From contig JABGOQ010000166.1 of the NCBI GenBank assembly GCA_018645405.1, positions 34,927-98,926 of the forward strand: DNA of 64,000 nt, given 5' to 3'. The notes under the pieces are model-generated. The model had not been told where the DNA came from and did no database searches. It saw nothing but the letters and a program-made list of their open reading frames with translations. Shown here in pieces: positions 41,120 to 49,802 of this stretch; position 1 is the first letter of the stretch, and every line of letters starts with the position of its first letter. Both the position numbers and the translations under genes were made by a program. This DNA is from Anaerolineae bacterium (lineage in GTDB: Bacteria; Chloroflexota; Anaerolineae; Anaerolineales; Villigracilaceae).

Positions 41120-42144
41120 GCTGGTTCTCCTTTCCCGTTAGAGCCGTTCACTTTCGCTCTCTTCAGCAGTGAGTTTGCCATGCTAAAGCGATAGAATGTG
41201 CCAGCTGGGTCAGCGATGGTATCTACGACAGCTTGAATTTCTTCTTCGAGTTGTGCTTCTTCCATGCTTTCATGCCCTGCGCCGATTACAGACGCGATGG
41301 CTGAGAGCATTTTTGCTCCCTGATCTTCTACACCGGGCATAGGCCCATAACAACCGCGGCAACCCATTCCAACATCCATGCAGAGTGCGCCGCATCCGCC
41401 GCGTGTGGCGGGTCCCATACAGACGATGCCTTGTTCTAGCAAGCAGATACCGGGTTCTGGGATAATTTCGTAAGGTCTATAGAAGCGGGAGATGACTTTC
41501 TCGCTCTTTTTCAGGTCACATTCTTCGCAAACGGCAACATTGCTCACACCAACAACTGAGCCTTTCGGCGGGAGGGGGGTGCCTTCTGTGAGTGCGCTAA
41601 CAATAATCTGTAACACAGCCCAAATTTGCTCAGGTTCAGGTGGGCAACCCGGGAGGTAATAATCTACGTCTACGACTTGATCCAGCGATTTGACCGTATG
41701 ATAGAACTCTGGGATGGTCAATTCGCCTTCGGGGACTTGTACCGATGTCAGCGGAATGATTCCATCAGGATTGTCCAGCGAAGGGTTATTTTTGTAGACG
41801 GTATCAAAGGTTGCTTCTTTGGATGTTAAATTTGAGAGCGCAGGGATACAGCCCTCATAGGCACAAGAGCCGAATGCGACCATAAACTGGGATTTCTTCC
41901 GCAAGAGATGAGCCATCTCTTCACCTTCTGAATTGCGGATGGCTCCGTTCCATAAGGTGAGGGTGATATGGTCATCGGGGTACGATTCTAAGTCTTTGGT
42001 TTTGAAATCGGCAATGCAAGGGAAGAAGGCAATGTCGAAAACCTGATCTACAGCAAGAATATGCTCGTGAATATTGAGTACTGATATTTCACACCCTCCA
42101 CAGGATGCAGACCAGTACATGGCTAGTTTCGGTTTATCACTCAT
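41116..42144 (-). CDS. mvhG: NiFe-hydrogenase small subunit, MvhG-like
   Basis: This 342-residue FeS subunit starts at 42144 (MSDKPKLAMYWSASCGGCEI), supported by GAGGAGG seven bases upstream. The open frame reaches 24 codons further but overlaps mvhD. Proximal-cluster Cys are in SASCGGCEIS, FGSCAYEGCIPA and LPGCPPEPEQ; distal-cluster Cys are in VCEECDLKKS, GICLLEQGIVCMGPATRGGC and MGCRGCYGP. No Tat signal is present, so the complex is cytoplasmic. It carries electrons between the NiFe site and MvhD. Confidence 0.93.
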   Translation of the reverse strand: MSDKPKLAMYWSASCGGCEISVLNIHEHILAVDQVFDIAFFPCIADFKTKDLESYPDDHITLTLWNGAIRNSEGEEMAHLLRKKSQFMVAFGSCAYEGCIPALSNLTSKEATFDTVYKNNPSLDNPDGIIPLTSVQVPEGELTIPEFYHTVKSLDQVVDVDYYLPGCPPEPEQIWAVLQIIVSALTEGTPLPPKGSVVGVSNVAVCEECDLKKSEKVISRFYRPYEIIPEPGICLLEQGIVCMGPATRGGCGALCMDVGMGCRGCYGPMPGVEDQGAKMLSAIASVIGAGHESMEEAQLEEEIQAVVDTIADPAGTFYRFSMANSLLKRAKVNGSNGKGEPA

Positions 42145-42145
42145 T

Positions 42146-42622
42146 TTATGCCTCCTCGAGTACTGGAAGAGCTTCAGCACTTTTATAGCCGTTATTGCGA
42201 TGAATAACTTTTTCATCCCAGTTAAGCGGACCTAAAGCGCGCAGAGCTTCTGTCATCTGGTCAACTTTTTCTGCGAGCAAAATGCCCTCAGATGCCGAAG
42301 CCCAAACAAGTTGAATGCGATCTTCTTCAACGCCTAGTTGCTTGAGCATCGCTTTAAGTAGATAAAAACGGCGCATTGCTTTGATATTGCCATTTACATA
42401 ATGACATTCGCCGGGATGGCATCCAGCGATCATTACGCCATCGGCACCTTCTCGCAATGCTTTCATGACAAATTGGGGGTCTACCCGTCCGCTACACATA
42501 ACGCGAATCGGACGCATATTTGGCGCATACTTTATGCGCGCTGTACCAGCAAGGTCAGCTGCGCGGTAGGAGCACCAGTTACATAGAAACCCAACGATTA
42601 CAGGTTCAAATTGTTCACTCAT
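42146..42622 (-). CDS. mvhD: MvhD/FlpD-like electron-transfer subunit
   Basis: This 158-residue [2Fe-2S] protein links the hydrogenase to HdrA. Conserved Cys are in VGFLCNWCSYRAADLAG, RVMCSGRVDP and IAGCHPGECHYVNGN. ATG 42622 has GGAG six bases upstream and is preferred to the ATG four codons earlier. It stops one base before the mvhG start codon. Its presence is the marker that separates Mvh-Hdr systems from plain NAD-linked group 3 hydrogenases. Confidence 0.95.
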   Translation of the reverse strand: MSEQFEPVIVGFLCNWCSYRAADLAGTARIKYAPNMRPIRVMCSGRVDPQFVMKALREGADGVMIAGCHPGECHYVNGNIKAMRRFYLLKAMLKQLGVEEDRIQLVWASASEGILLAEKVDQMTEALRALGPLNWDEKVIHRNNGYKSAEALPVLEEA

Positions 42623-42638
42623 AATTTTCTCCATTCCT

Positions 42639-44651
42639 CTATGCTGATACCGTTTCTTTCATATCCCACAAAACACCTTCGATCTGTGAGAATAATTGGT
42701 CATTGGTGAAGTGCGCACCAGTGATGATGCCACTCGGACAAGCCGCCACACAAGTACCACAGCCCTGACATAAGGCAGTAATCACCTCAGAGACCTCACG
42801 GTCTTCGTGGAAGATAATCGCGTTATAGGGGCACATATTATTGCAGATGCGGCAACCGGAGCAGGCATCCTGTTCAATACTGGCTCGGACTGGTTCCATC
42901 ATCACTGTGCCGCGACTGATTAATCCAGCCACGCGGGCAGCGGCTGCTGCGCCTTGCACGACGCTTTCAGGTACATCTTTCGGTCCTTGACACGCACCAG
43001 CGACGAAAATACCATCTGTCATTGTGGCGACTGGATCTAGCTTGGGATGCCGCTCGACGAAGAATCCGTCAAAATCACAGCCCATCTTGAAGAGTTGCGA
43101 GACTTCCTTGGACCCTGCACGTGCTTCCATTGCCGGACTCAGGATGACCATATCAACAGGGACGCGCCGTTGTTTGCCAATCAGCGTATCCTCGACTTGG
43201 ACAATCAGCTTCCCTTCTTCTGCTGGGATGCGTGCTGCATCCGTAATTTCTGCTACTTTACCGCGAATGAAGTGCGTTCCCTCTTCTAGCAGGCGATTAT
43301 AGAACTCTTCATAGCCTTTGCCTGGGGTGCGCATATCAATATAGCAATCATAAATTTCAGCATCGGGGATGCGTTCATGCACAAGATGAGCAAATTTCAG
43401 TGAATACATGCAGCAGACTTTGGAGCAGTATTTATTATAATTTTCGTCTCGTGAGCCTACACAGTGAACGATGGCAACACTCTTGGGTTTACTCTTTTTA
43501 TCGCGTAATACAATTTTGCCGTCTGTAGGTCCAGATGCGTTGACCATGCGCTCAAATTCGAGACTGGTGAAGACATTATCCAATTTGCCATAGCCATATT
43601 GCGGGATTTTCTTGGAGTCAAAGAGATCGTAGCCGGTGGCTAGAATGATATTGCCTACATCAAGTTGCAGCATTTCATCTTCTTGCTCAAAATCAATGGA
43701 GTTTGGCTCTGTGGGACAGAATTTTTCACAGGCTTTACATTTACCAGTCTTGAAATAGACACAATTATCTTTATCTATCACTGGGTATTTTGGCACAGCT
43801 TGCGGGAAGGGGCGGTAAATTACTTTTCGCTCGCCCATGCCAGCCTCGAAGACATCATCCACCTCTTTGAAAGGGCATTTTTCTATACAAATGCCACAGC
43901 CGGTGCAGTGTTCTTCATTCACAAAACGTGCCTTTTTGCGTACGGTTACGGTGAAATTGCCCAGGAAACCATCAACCTTTTCAACTTCGCTCCAAGTGAG
44001 CAAGGTGATATTGTCGTGTTGGGCAACATCAACCATCTTTGGGGTTAGGATACAGGCTGAACAATCCAAAGTCGGGAAGGTTTTGTCCAGTTGCGCCATA
44101 TGCCCACCGATGGAGGGTTCCCGCTCGACGAGATAAACATGATAACCAGCGTCAGCAAGTTCGAGCGCGGAGGTGATCCCCGCGATGCCTCCACCGACCA
44201 CCAAAGTGTTGGGGTTGATCTCCACAGGAATTTCATCCAGTGGTTCATGATGAACAACGCGGTCAATCGATCCTCTGACAAGCGATTTTGCTTTAACGGT
44301 AGCAGCTACCTTATCGTCGGTGATCCACGAATCGTGCTCACGGATATTGGTCATCTCGAAAAGGAAGGGGTTTAGCCCAGCTCGCTCACAAGCCGTTCTA
44401 AAAGTCTTTTCGTGCATATGTGGGGAGCAGGAGGCACAGACAACGCGCGTCAGCCCTTTTTCTTTGATGTCCTGCTCAATCAATTCTTGCCCCAAACTGG
44501 AGCACATAAATTTATAGTCGCGAGCGACTTCAACATTAGGCTGTTCACCAGCCCATTTTGCGACATCTTCAACATCTACAACTTTAGAGATATTTGTGCC
44601 GCAGTGACAGACGTAAACGCCAATTTTTTCTTGCTTTTTATTTTCAGTCAT
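42639..44651 (-). CDS. hdrA: Heterodisulfide reductase subunit A-like FAD/FeS protein
   Basis: This 670-residue protein is the expected electron-bifurcating hub. The N-terminal region has VYVCHCGTNISKVVDVE and VVCASCSPHMHEKTF. The FAD Rossmann motif is VVGGGIAGITSALELADAGY, with GHMAQLDKTFPTLDCSACIL after it. Ferredoxin-like clusters follow: CTGCGICIEKCPFKEV, CKACEKFCPTEPN, and C-terminal CSGCRICNNMCPYNAI and CQGCGTCVAACPSGII. YCSKVCCMYSLKFA is the HdrA Cys segment. All cysteines are encoded as Cys, none as TGA. Length matches methanogen HdrA. In bacteria the acceptor disulfide is not CoM-S-S-CoB and is unknown. Confidence 0.95.
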   Translation of the reverse strand: MTENKKQEKIGVYVCHCGTNISKVVDVEDVAKWAGEQPNVEVARDYKFMCSSLGQELIEQDIKEKGLTRVVCASCSPHMHEKTFRTACERAGLNPFLFEMTNIREHDSWITDDKVAATVKAKSLVRGSIDRVVHHEPLDEIPVEINPNTLVVGGGIAGITSALELADAGYHVYLVEREPSIGGHMAQLDKTFPTLDCSACILTPKMVDVAQHDNITLLTWSEVEKVDGFLGNFTVTVRKKARFVNEEHCTGCGICIEKCPFKEVDDVFEAGMGERKVIYRPFPQAVPKYPVIDKDNCVYFKTGKCKACEKFCPTEPNSIDFEQEDEMLQLDVGNIILATGYDLFDSKKIPQYGYGKLDNVFTSLEFERMVNASGPTDGKIVLRDKKSKPKSVAIVHCVGSRDENYNKYCSKVCCMYSLKFAHLVHERIPDAEIYDCYIDMRTPGKGYEEFYNRLLEEGTHFIRGKVAEITDAARIPAEEGKLIVQVEDTLIGKQRRVPVDMVILSPAMEARAGSKEVSQLFKMGCDFDGFFVERHPKLDPVATMTDGIFVAGACQGPKDVPESVVQGAAAAARVAGLISRGTVMMEPVRASIEQDACSGCRICNNMCPYNAIIFHEDREVSEVITALCQGCGTCVAACPSGIITGAHFTNDQLFSQIEGVLWDMKETVSA

Positions 44652-44762
44652 AGGTCTTTCTCCTATCTGTAACGTATATAATAAATATCATCTTCGCTCC
44701 CTTTAACTCCCTCCTTACAGGGAAGGTTAGGATGGGGGCATTTTTTGCTAGAGGTAATTTCT

Positions 44763-45647
44763 TCAACTTACCTCCTTTTCAATAAATTGTGACAGAAGAG
44801 GTAGTGTTTCGACCAGTTCTGACCCGATTCCAAGTTTCTTGGGAGCGATTCCTAAAGCCAATCCCATTAGTTGCGTAAAGTAGAGAACGGGAATCGCGTA
44901 ATCTGTGCCAAACTCTTCGTTAACCTGCGTTTGGTAAACCTCAAGATTGACCTGACAAAGTGGGCAAGCAGTAGCAACGACCTCTGCGCCACTATTTGTA
45001 ATATTTTGTAGCAAGATGTGAATCATATCGAGGGCGGCTTTGCGATTGGTAAGGAGCAGGGAACCTCCGCAACAACGGGTTTTATAGGCAAAGTCCACCG
45101 CATCTGCGCCCATAGCTTCGAGAATTTCTTCAAAAAACTGTGGGTTTTCAACTTCTTCACCATTTTTTCTTGGTCGTACAATTTGGCAACCATAATAGGG
45201 GGCAATTTTTAGCCCTTCTAATGGCGTGGTGACTTTGTCTTTAATCGTTTCTGGTCCAATATCGTCTGCAAAGATATCAATCAGGTGATGCACCTTAATA
45301 TCACCAGAAAGTTGAAGATCATCTGCTTCGAGGGCAAAATTGATATGCTCTGCTAGGTCTTCATCTTCTTGCATATAAGAATTGGTGAAATAGGCATTTT
45401 TATAGCAGGCACTACAGGGGGCTACAAAATCTAGCCCCTCTTTTTCTGCCATCGCCAAATTGCGGGCTACAAGCGTATTGGCTAAAATCTCATCAAGATG
45501 GAAGTAGGTGGTTGCTCCACAGCAATTCCAATCTTCTAACTCTTCGAGTTCAACGCCAAGTGCTTGCGTAGTCTCCAGCGATGATTTGTGATAGCTCACC
45601 GCCATTTTCTCGAGGGAACAGCCGGGGAAATAAGCATATTTTTTCAT
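44763..45647 (-). CDS. hdrB: Heterodisulfide reductase subunit B-like protein
   Basis: This 294-residue CCG-domain protein has both cysteine-rich repeats: FPGCSLEKMA...WNCCGATTYF...APCSACYKNAY and YYGCQIVRP...TRCCGGSLLL...TACPLCQVNLE. In methanogen HdrB these hold two noncubane [4Fe-4S] clusters that cleave the disulfide. The bacterial partner substrate is unknown. It is 111 bases upstream of hdrA and three bases downstream of hdrC on the - strand. Confidence 0.94.
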   Translation of the reverse strand: MKKYAYFPGCSLEKMAVSYHKSSLETTQALGVELEELEDWNCCGATTYFHLDEILANTLVARNLAMAEKEGLDFVAPCSACYKNAYFTNSYMQEDEDLAEHINFALEADDLQLSGDIKVHHLIDIFADDIGPETIKDKVTTPLEGLKIAPYYGCQIVRPRKNGEEVENPQFFEEILEAMGADAVDFAYKTRCCGGSLLLTNRKAALDMIHILLQNITNSGAEVVATACPLCQVNLEVYQTQVNEEFGTDYAIPVLYFTQLMGLALGIAPKKLGIGSELVETLPLLSQFIEKEVS

Positions 45648-45649
45648 AA

Positions 45650-46213
45650 TTACTCCTCATCTCCCATCGGGATAATATGTCTAATCATATTTCTGAAATT
45701 TTTAATGCGCTTGATTCTTGGAGGCAATACAGGAATACGCCCTTTGAGCATCATCTTGGTTGCACCCAGTACTTCTTGGTAAAACTCTTTTGCGCCAAAT
45801 CCGAAGATATACGTTGGTGCCAAAATCGGCTCATAAGATCTGCCACTGCGCACGATGGTTTTCATAAAGGTTTCTGAAAAAACGGGACCTACTAGATCGT
45901 CTGAGTAGGTTTTATTCCACATCGAATAACGCTTGGTGGCGTACATCGCGCCGGCAATATCAATTTTGGCTGGGCATCTCACGGTGCAGTGGTAACAAGA
46001 GGCACAAACCCAAGAAGTATTGGCATTAAGTACATCATCTTTAAGGTCGGCATTAATCATGCCGATTAGGCGACGGGGAGTCTGATCCATGAATTCAACA
46101 GCAGGGCAGGTACCAGAACAAGTCCCGCATTGAATACAATTCTTGAGCGGACTCCCGTGTCCTTCGTACATGAGATTGGAAATCTCCTGACTGAAAGTAA
46201 GTTTGTCTGCCAT
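45650..46213 (-). CDS. hdrC: Heterodisulfide reductase subunit C-like ferredoxin
   Basis: This 187-residue protein has two [4Fe-4S] motifs, CIQCGTCSGTCPAVEFMD (about residue 21) and CASCYHCTVRCPAKIDIAG (about residue 70), as in HdrC. It wires HdrA to HdrB. The C-terminal 90 residues are less conserved. It starts three bases after the receiver gene stop, so it is co-transcribed with the signalling genes. Confidence 0.93.
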   Translation of the reverse strand: MADKLTFSQEISNLMYEGHGSPLKNCIQCGTCSGTCPAVEFMDQTPRRLIGMINADLKDDVLNANTSWVCASCYHCTVRCPAKIDIAGAMYATKRYSMWNKTYSDDLVGPVFSETFMKTIVRSGRSYEPILAPTYIFGFGAKEFYQEVLGATKMMLKGRIPVLPPRIKRIKNFRNMIRHIIPMGDEE

Positions 46214-46216
46214 GAT

Positions 46217-46636
46217 TTATCCTTGTGCTTCCTTTTCTTCCGCCATTTTCAACAAGGCACTCACCTTTTCCAATAATAGACTAGGTTCTACTGGCTTTTC
46301 AAGCAACTCATCTGTTGGCAAGAAACGTGGGTGCACCGGCTGACCGGGGAAGAGAAAAGCCATCTGCTCGCGAATGCCGGTAATAATCAAGACCGGAATT
46401 TTTCGTAGCTCCGGGTCTTTATTGATCTTCCGTGCTACCATCACCCCCTCGGCACCGCGCCCCATCATAATATCGAGCAGGAGCAGGTCATAAGACTTAG
46501 TCTCCAAAGCCTCGAAACCATCTTTGGGATTATAGGCAACCTCAACCTTGTAATTTGCTTTCTCCAAGATTGCCTTCATCCCATCAACATAATCAGGGTC
46601 GTCGTCAATCATCAATATTCTTTTCTGTGGATCCAT
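46217..46636 (-). CDS. Stand-alone receiver (CheY-like) protein
   Basis: This 139-residue protein is a single receiver domain: MIDDDPDYVDGMKAIL, phospho-acceptor Asp in YDLLLLDIMMGRGAEG, Thr in VLIITGIREQ and Lys in ELLEKPVEPSLLL. No output domain follows. It sits between a receiver-kinase gene and hdrC. It may act as a phosphate relay or bind a protein of the neighbouring complexes; this is inference. Confidence 0.92.
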   Translation of the reverse strand: MDPQKRILMIDDDPDYVDGMKAILEKANYKVEVAYNPKDGFEALETKSYDLLLLDIMMGRGAEGVMVARKINKDPELRKIPVLIITGIREQMAFLFPGQPVHPRFLPTDELLEKPVEPSLLLEKVSALLKMAEEKEAQG

Positions 46637-46667
46637 AGGAACCTCCTTGTTTATTGATAACGATTGT

Positions 46668-47777
46668 TTAGGATATTTCTTCGTCTTTTAATGCAGGCAA
46701 GTGGATACTAAAAGAACTCCCCTCGCCTAATTTGCTTTTTAGAGAAACTTTTCCATCGTGTGCTTCAACAATTCTTTTTGTAATAGCCAATCCAACGCCG
46801 CTACTTCTTTCACCTTCTGGACGGACTTTTCCAGAATAAAAATCATCAAAAATATGGGGCAAATCTTCCTCTGCAATCCCAACACCCTCATCTGTTATAG
46901 TGATGATGATATTGCCACTATCTTCGGATGTCTCTATCTCAATCAGTCCTCCCACGCGGGAGTATTTGACCGCGTTGTTCAGGATGTTAACAAGAGCCTC
47001 TACCAAAGTTCCCTCATCGCCAAAAACCTGTGGACAGGACGCACGTGAAGTGAGCTTGATCTCGTTATCTTTACGGATTGCGTGAGATTCAACATTTTCT
47101 GCCGCTTTCTCAACAACCGTTTCAATGGATACAGTTGTAAAATCATCACGTATCTTGCTGATGTCTACAGAGATGACACGCAACCAAGTATTAATCATCT
47201 TCACCATATCTTTAATTCGGGTTTGAAGCCGTGCTAATTTTGCGCTTTGCTCTTTCGATAACAACTCTTCCAAATCGGAAACCAACACAAAAAGATTCTG
47301 TTGTACTGCGCCCAAAGGAGATTTCAACTCATGCGAAACAATAGCGGCGAAATGGTCTCTTAACAACTCTTTTTCTTTTCGCAATCTAATCGTCTCAAGA
47401 ACAAGTCCTCTACGTTCCAAGCCACGTCGTACAAGCATCCGCAATTCATCTGGTGTGAAAGGCTTCGGGAGGAAGTCGTAGGTACCCTTTTTCATCGCCT
47501 CCACTGCCGAATCAACGGTAGCAAACCCCGTTATCACGATCGCCACGATGGTTGGGTCGTAGGCGTGAATTTGGTCGAGAACTTCAAATCCAGAAATGCC
47601 GGGCATTTTTAGATCCACCAACGCTAAATCAGGCTGAAACTCTTTGAGCAATGTCAAACCATCCATTCCATTTTCAGCTGTTTTGATTTCATAATTCCCT
47701 TTCGCCAAAATCTGGATGCAGGAATCTCGGACGATTTCTTCATCGTCAATGATGAGTATTCTTGGTTTTTCAGCCAT
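46668..47777 (-). CDS. Receiver-histidine kinase hybrid
   Basis: About 369 residues: an N-terminal receiver (ILIIDDEEIVRDSCIQIL, Asp in DLALVDLKMPGISGFE, Lys in DFLPKPFTPDEL), then a HisKA phospho-acceptor helix (AIVSHELKSPLGAVQQN, about residue 150) and an HATPase domain (NILNNAVKYSRVGG, ITDEGVGIAEEDLPHIFDDF, SSGVGLAITKRIVEAHDG). There is no membrane segment. ATG codons at 47795, 47786 and 47777 are all possible; 47777 gives the canonical [13 protein letters not shown]. It overlaps the upstream kinase gene. It is probably phosphorylated by that kinase or controlled by it. Confidence 0.92.
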   Translation of the reverse strand: MAEKPRILIIDDEEIVRDSCIQILAKGNYEIKTAENGMDGLTLLKEFQPDLALVDLKMPGISGFEVLDQIHAYDPTIVAIVITGFATVDSAVEAMKKGTYDFLPKPFTPDELRMLVRRGLERRGLVLETIRLRKEKELLRDHFAAIVSHELKSPLGAVQQNLFVLVSDLEELLSKEQSAKLARLQTRIKDMVKMINTWLRVISVDISKIRDDFTTVSIETVVEKAAENVESHAIRKDNEIKLTSRASCPQVFGDEGTLVEALVNILNNAVKYSRVGGLIEIETSEDSGNIIITITDEGVGIAEEDLPHIFDDFYSGKVRPEGERSSGVGLAITKRIVEAHDGKVSLKSKLGEGSSFSIHLPALKDEEIS

Positions 47778-49779
47778 TTTGTCCATTATCTCCATTTGCT
47801 TTCAAGGGTAAACGAACGATAAAGGTTGTTCCCTTTCCACTCTCACTCTCTACAGAAATATTTCCCTTATGATTTTTAATAACACCATAACTGATGGCAA
47901 GCCCTAAACCTGTGCCATGGCCGACATCCTTTGTTGTAAAGAATGGATCAAAAATTTTTTTAAGATTCTCTTCACTAATGCCTGTACCTGTGTCAGAAAT
48001 AATGCACTCAACAAATTCTTTCTTAGCGTCAAGGCGAGTCTCCAGCGATAATTTCCCATTACCTTCCATAGCTTCTGCCGCATTAATTATCAGGTTAATA
48101 AAAACACGCTCAACTTGTGAAGCATCGAAAACAGCCAGTGGTAAACTTTCCTGAAACTTTTTAAAAATTTTGATGTTGTGAAAAAGAGCTTGATGCTCTA
48201 CCAGAGAAATACAGTCACCAAAAATCATGTTGATATTATTTAGCGCTTTATCTGGTTTCCGTTGTCTTGAAAAATCTAATAAACCACGAATGATGTCTCT
48301 GCAACGATTGGCTTGTACAACAATTTTTTCAAGCGCAGGAATATGAGATGGGTTTTCACACTGATGATCTTCAATCATCAAATGAGAAAAGGTTACAATG
48401 CCCTGAAGAGGGCTATTAAGTTCATGAGCCACATTGGCTGCTAGTTGACCAACCAGAGCCAGCCTTTCAGACTTGATAATCCTTTGCGTTGTATACACCT
48501 TTAGTTGCTCGTCCCTTTTTTTTAGGGCTTCGCTCATCTTATTGAATGATATTGCCAGATATTGCAACTCGTCGTTTGTCTGAACAGTTACTTTGGTGTC
48601 CAGATTGCCTCCTGCGACTTCTTTTGAAGCGGATACCAGCTTTTGAATTGGTACATGGATTCTACGTGCAATAAAGTAGGCTGCTGCCATTGATAGCAAA
48701 GCTCCAGCGACAGTGATTCCCAGAAAGGTGAAGATTGTCTGTCTCTGAATATCAAGATACTTTTGTTCTAGTATGCCTACGTACAAGATGCCAATAATAC
48801 GCCCATATAAATCGGTTATGGGCTCATAGGCAGTGATATACCAATTGTTGACAACGTAAGCTCTATCAATCCAAGGTTCTCCCTGAATGATGACCTGGTT
48901 ATATACTTCTTCAGATACACGCGTTCCAATGGCTCGCGAGCCATCCTTGTCCTTGACGTTCGTTGAAATTCTGATATCGTCCATGAATATTGTTGCTGTG
49001 CCAATATCCTGCCCTTCGTAAATCACATTTTCATATACGGTTTGCTTGACTTTATCAACAATTTCATAGTTTTGATTGAGCAAAACACCACCATAAATGA
49101 CACCGATGAGATTGTTCTGGTAATCAAAGATGGGCGCGGCAGCCTTTAGCATCATCCCATCGGTTACTTCTGTTTCTTTTCGATAACGAGCCAATGGTGT
49201 ATCAATGAGTTCGATATTTGCCCTCTCCGCCAAGTCGGGAGTGTCTTTTTGGAGATCTTCTCCGCTTACAATAATTGTTGATGCAACGGATTCTTTGCTA
49301 TATAAAACCCTGTTGATGATCGCATCATGCCCTTGGTTATCTCCAGTGAAACCAGGATTACAAGTGCGGATCAGTACATAACCGTATTTGTCAGTGATTG
49401 CCAGACAATCAAGATTTTCTTCTTCCCTAATCCTGTCCACTTCATCAAATGCGGTATTCCAATTATTGCTCAATAGAGCGTCCTTGAGAAAAAATCTTTC
49501 ACCAGTGTGTCTAATTACATCGTCAATATGGCTGAGTTTGTTCTGGTAAATCTCTCGAGCCGAGTTGAGATCGTTTCGTACTTTTTCCTGTGCTTCTAAA
49601 AGGATTAGGCTGCTGGTCAGGCGGACGCCAACAACCATGAAAACAACGCTGATAAATACAATCACAAGTAAATAGCCCAGAATCAATTTTGTTGCAATGG
49701 GGATCCTGAGATTTGCCAGCCAAGGAAAATACCTTGCCGGAGCTCGTCTCTCTGGAATTGTGTTCGTTGTATTGGCCAT
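47770..49779 (-). CDS. Membrane sensor histidine kinase (Cache-HAMP-HisKA-HATPase)
   Basis: This 669-residue kinase has a first membrane helix at about 30-55 ([20 protein letters not shown]), then a 290-residue extracytoplasmic double-Cache-like sensor. The second helix is [20 protein letters not shown], with a HAMP domain after it. The phospho-acceptor His lies in [23 protein letters not shown]-binding motifs are [30 protein letters not shown] and [13 protein letters not shown]. Cache sensors bind small molecules such as organic acids. The place in the middle of an Etf/Hdr/hydrogenase operon suggests it senses a substrate or redox signal for that pathway. Confidence 0.93.
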   Translation of the reverse strand: MANTTNTIPERRAPARYFPWLANLRIPIATKLILGYLLVIVFISVVFMVVGVRLTSSLILLEAQEKVRNDLNSAREIYQNKLSHIDDVIRHTGERFFLKDALLSNNWNTAFDEVDRIREEENLDCLAITDKYGYVLIRTCNPGFTGDNQGHDAIINRVLYSKESVASTIIVSGEDLQKDTPDLAERANIELIDTPLARYRKETEVTDGMMLKAAAPIFDYQNNLIGVIYGGVLLNQNYEIVDKVKQTVYENVIYEGQDIGTATIFMDDIRISTNVKDKDGSRAIGTRVSEEVYNQVIIQGEPWIDRAYVVNNWYITAYEPITDLYGRIIGILYVGILEQKYLDIQRQTIFTFLGITVAGALLSMAAAYFIARRIHVPIQKLVSASKEVAGGNLDTKVTVQTNDELQYLAISFNKMSEALKKRDEQLKVYTTQRIIKSERLALVGQLAANVAHELNSPLQGIVTFSHLMIEDHQCENPSHIPALEKIVVQANRCRDIIRGLLDFSRQRKPDKALNNINMIFGDCISLVEHQALFHNIKIFKKFQESLPLAVFDASQVERVFINLIINAAEAMEGNGKLSLETRLDAKKEFVECIISDTGTGISEENLKKIFDPFFTTKDVGHGTGLGLAISYGVIKNHKGNISVESESGKGTTFIVRLPLKANGDNGQNG

Positions 49780-49802
49780 TTTTTTAGTCAGATGTCTGGT
49801 GC

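Noticed and set aside
42639..44651. Possible selenocysteine in HdrA, as in some methanogens
   Set aside because: All expected positions are Cys codons and no in-frame TGA occurs before the stop.
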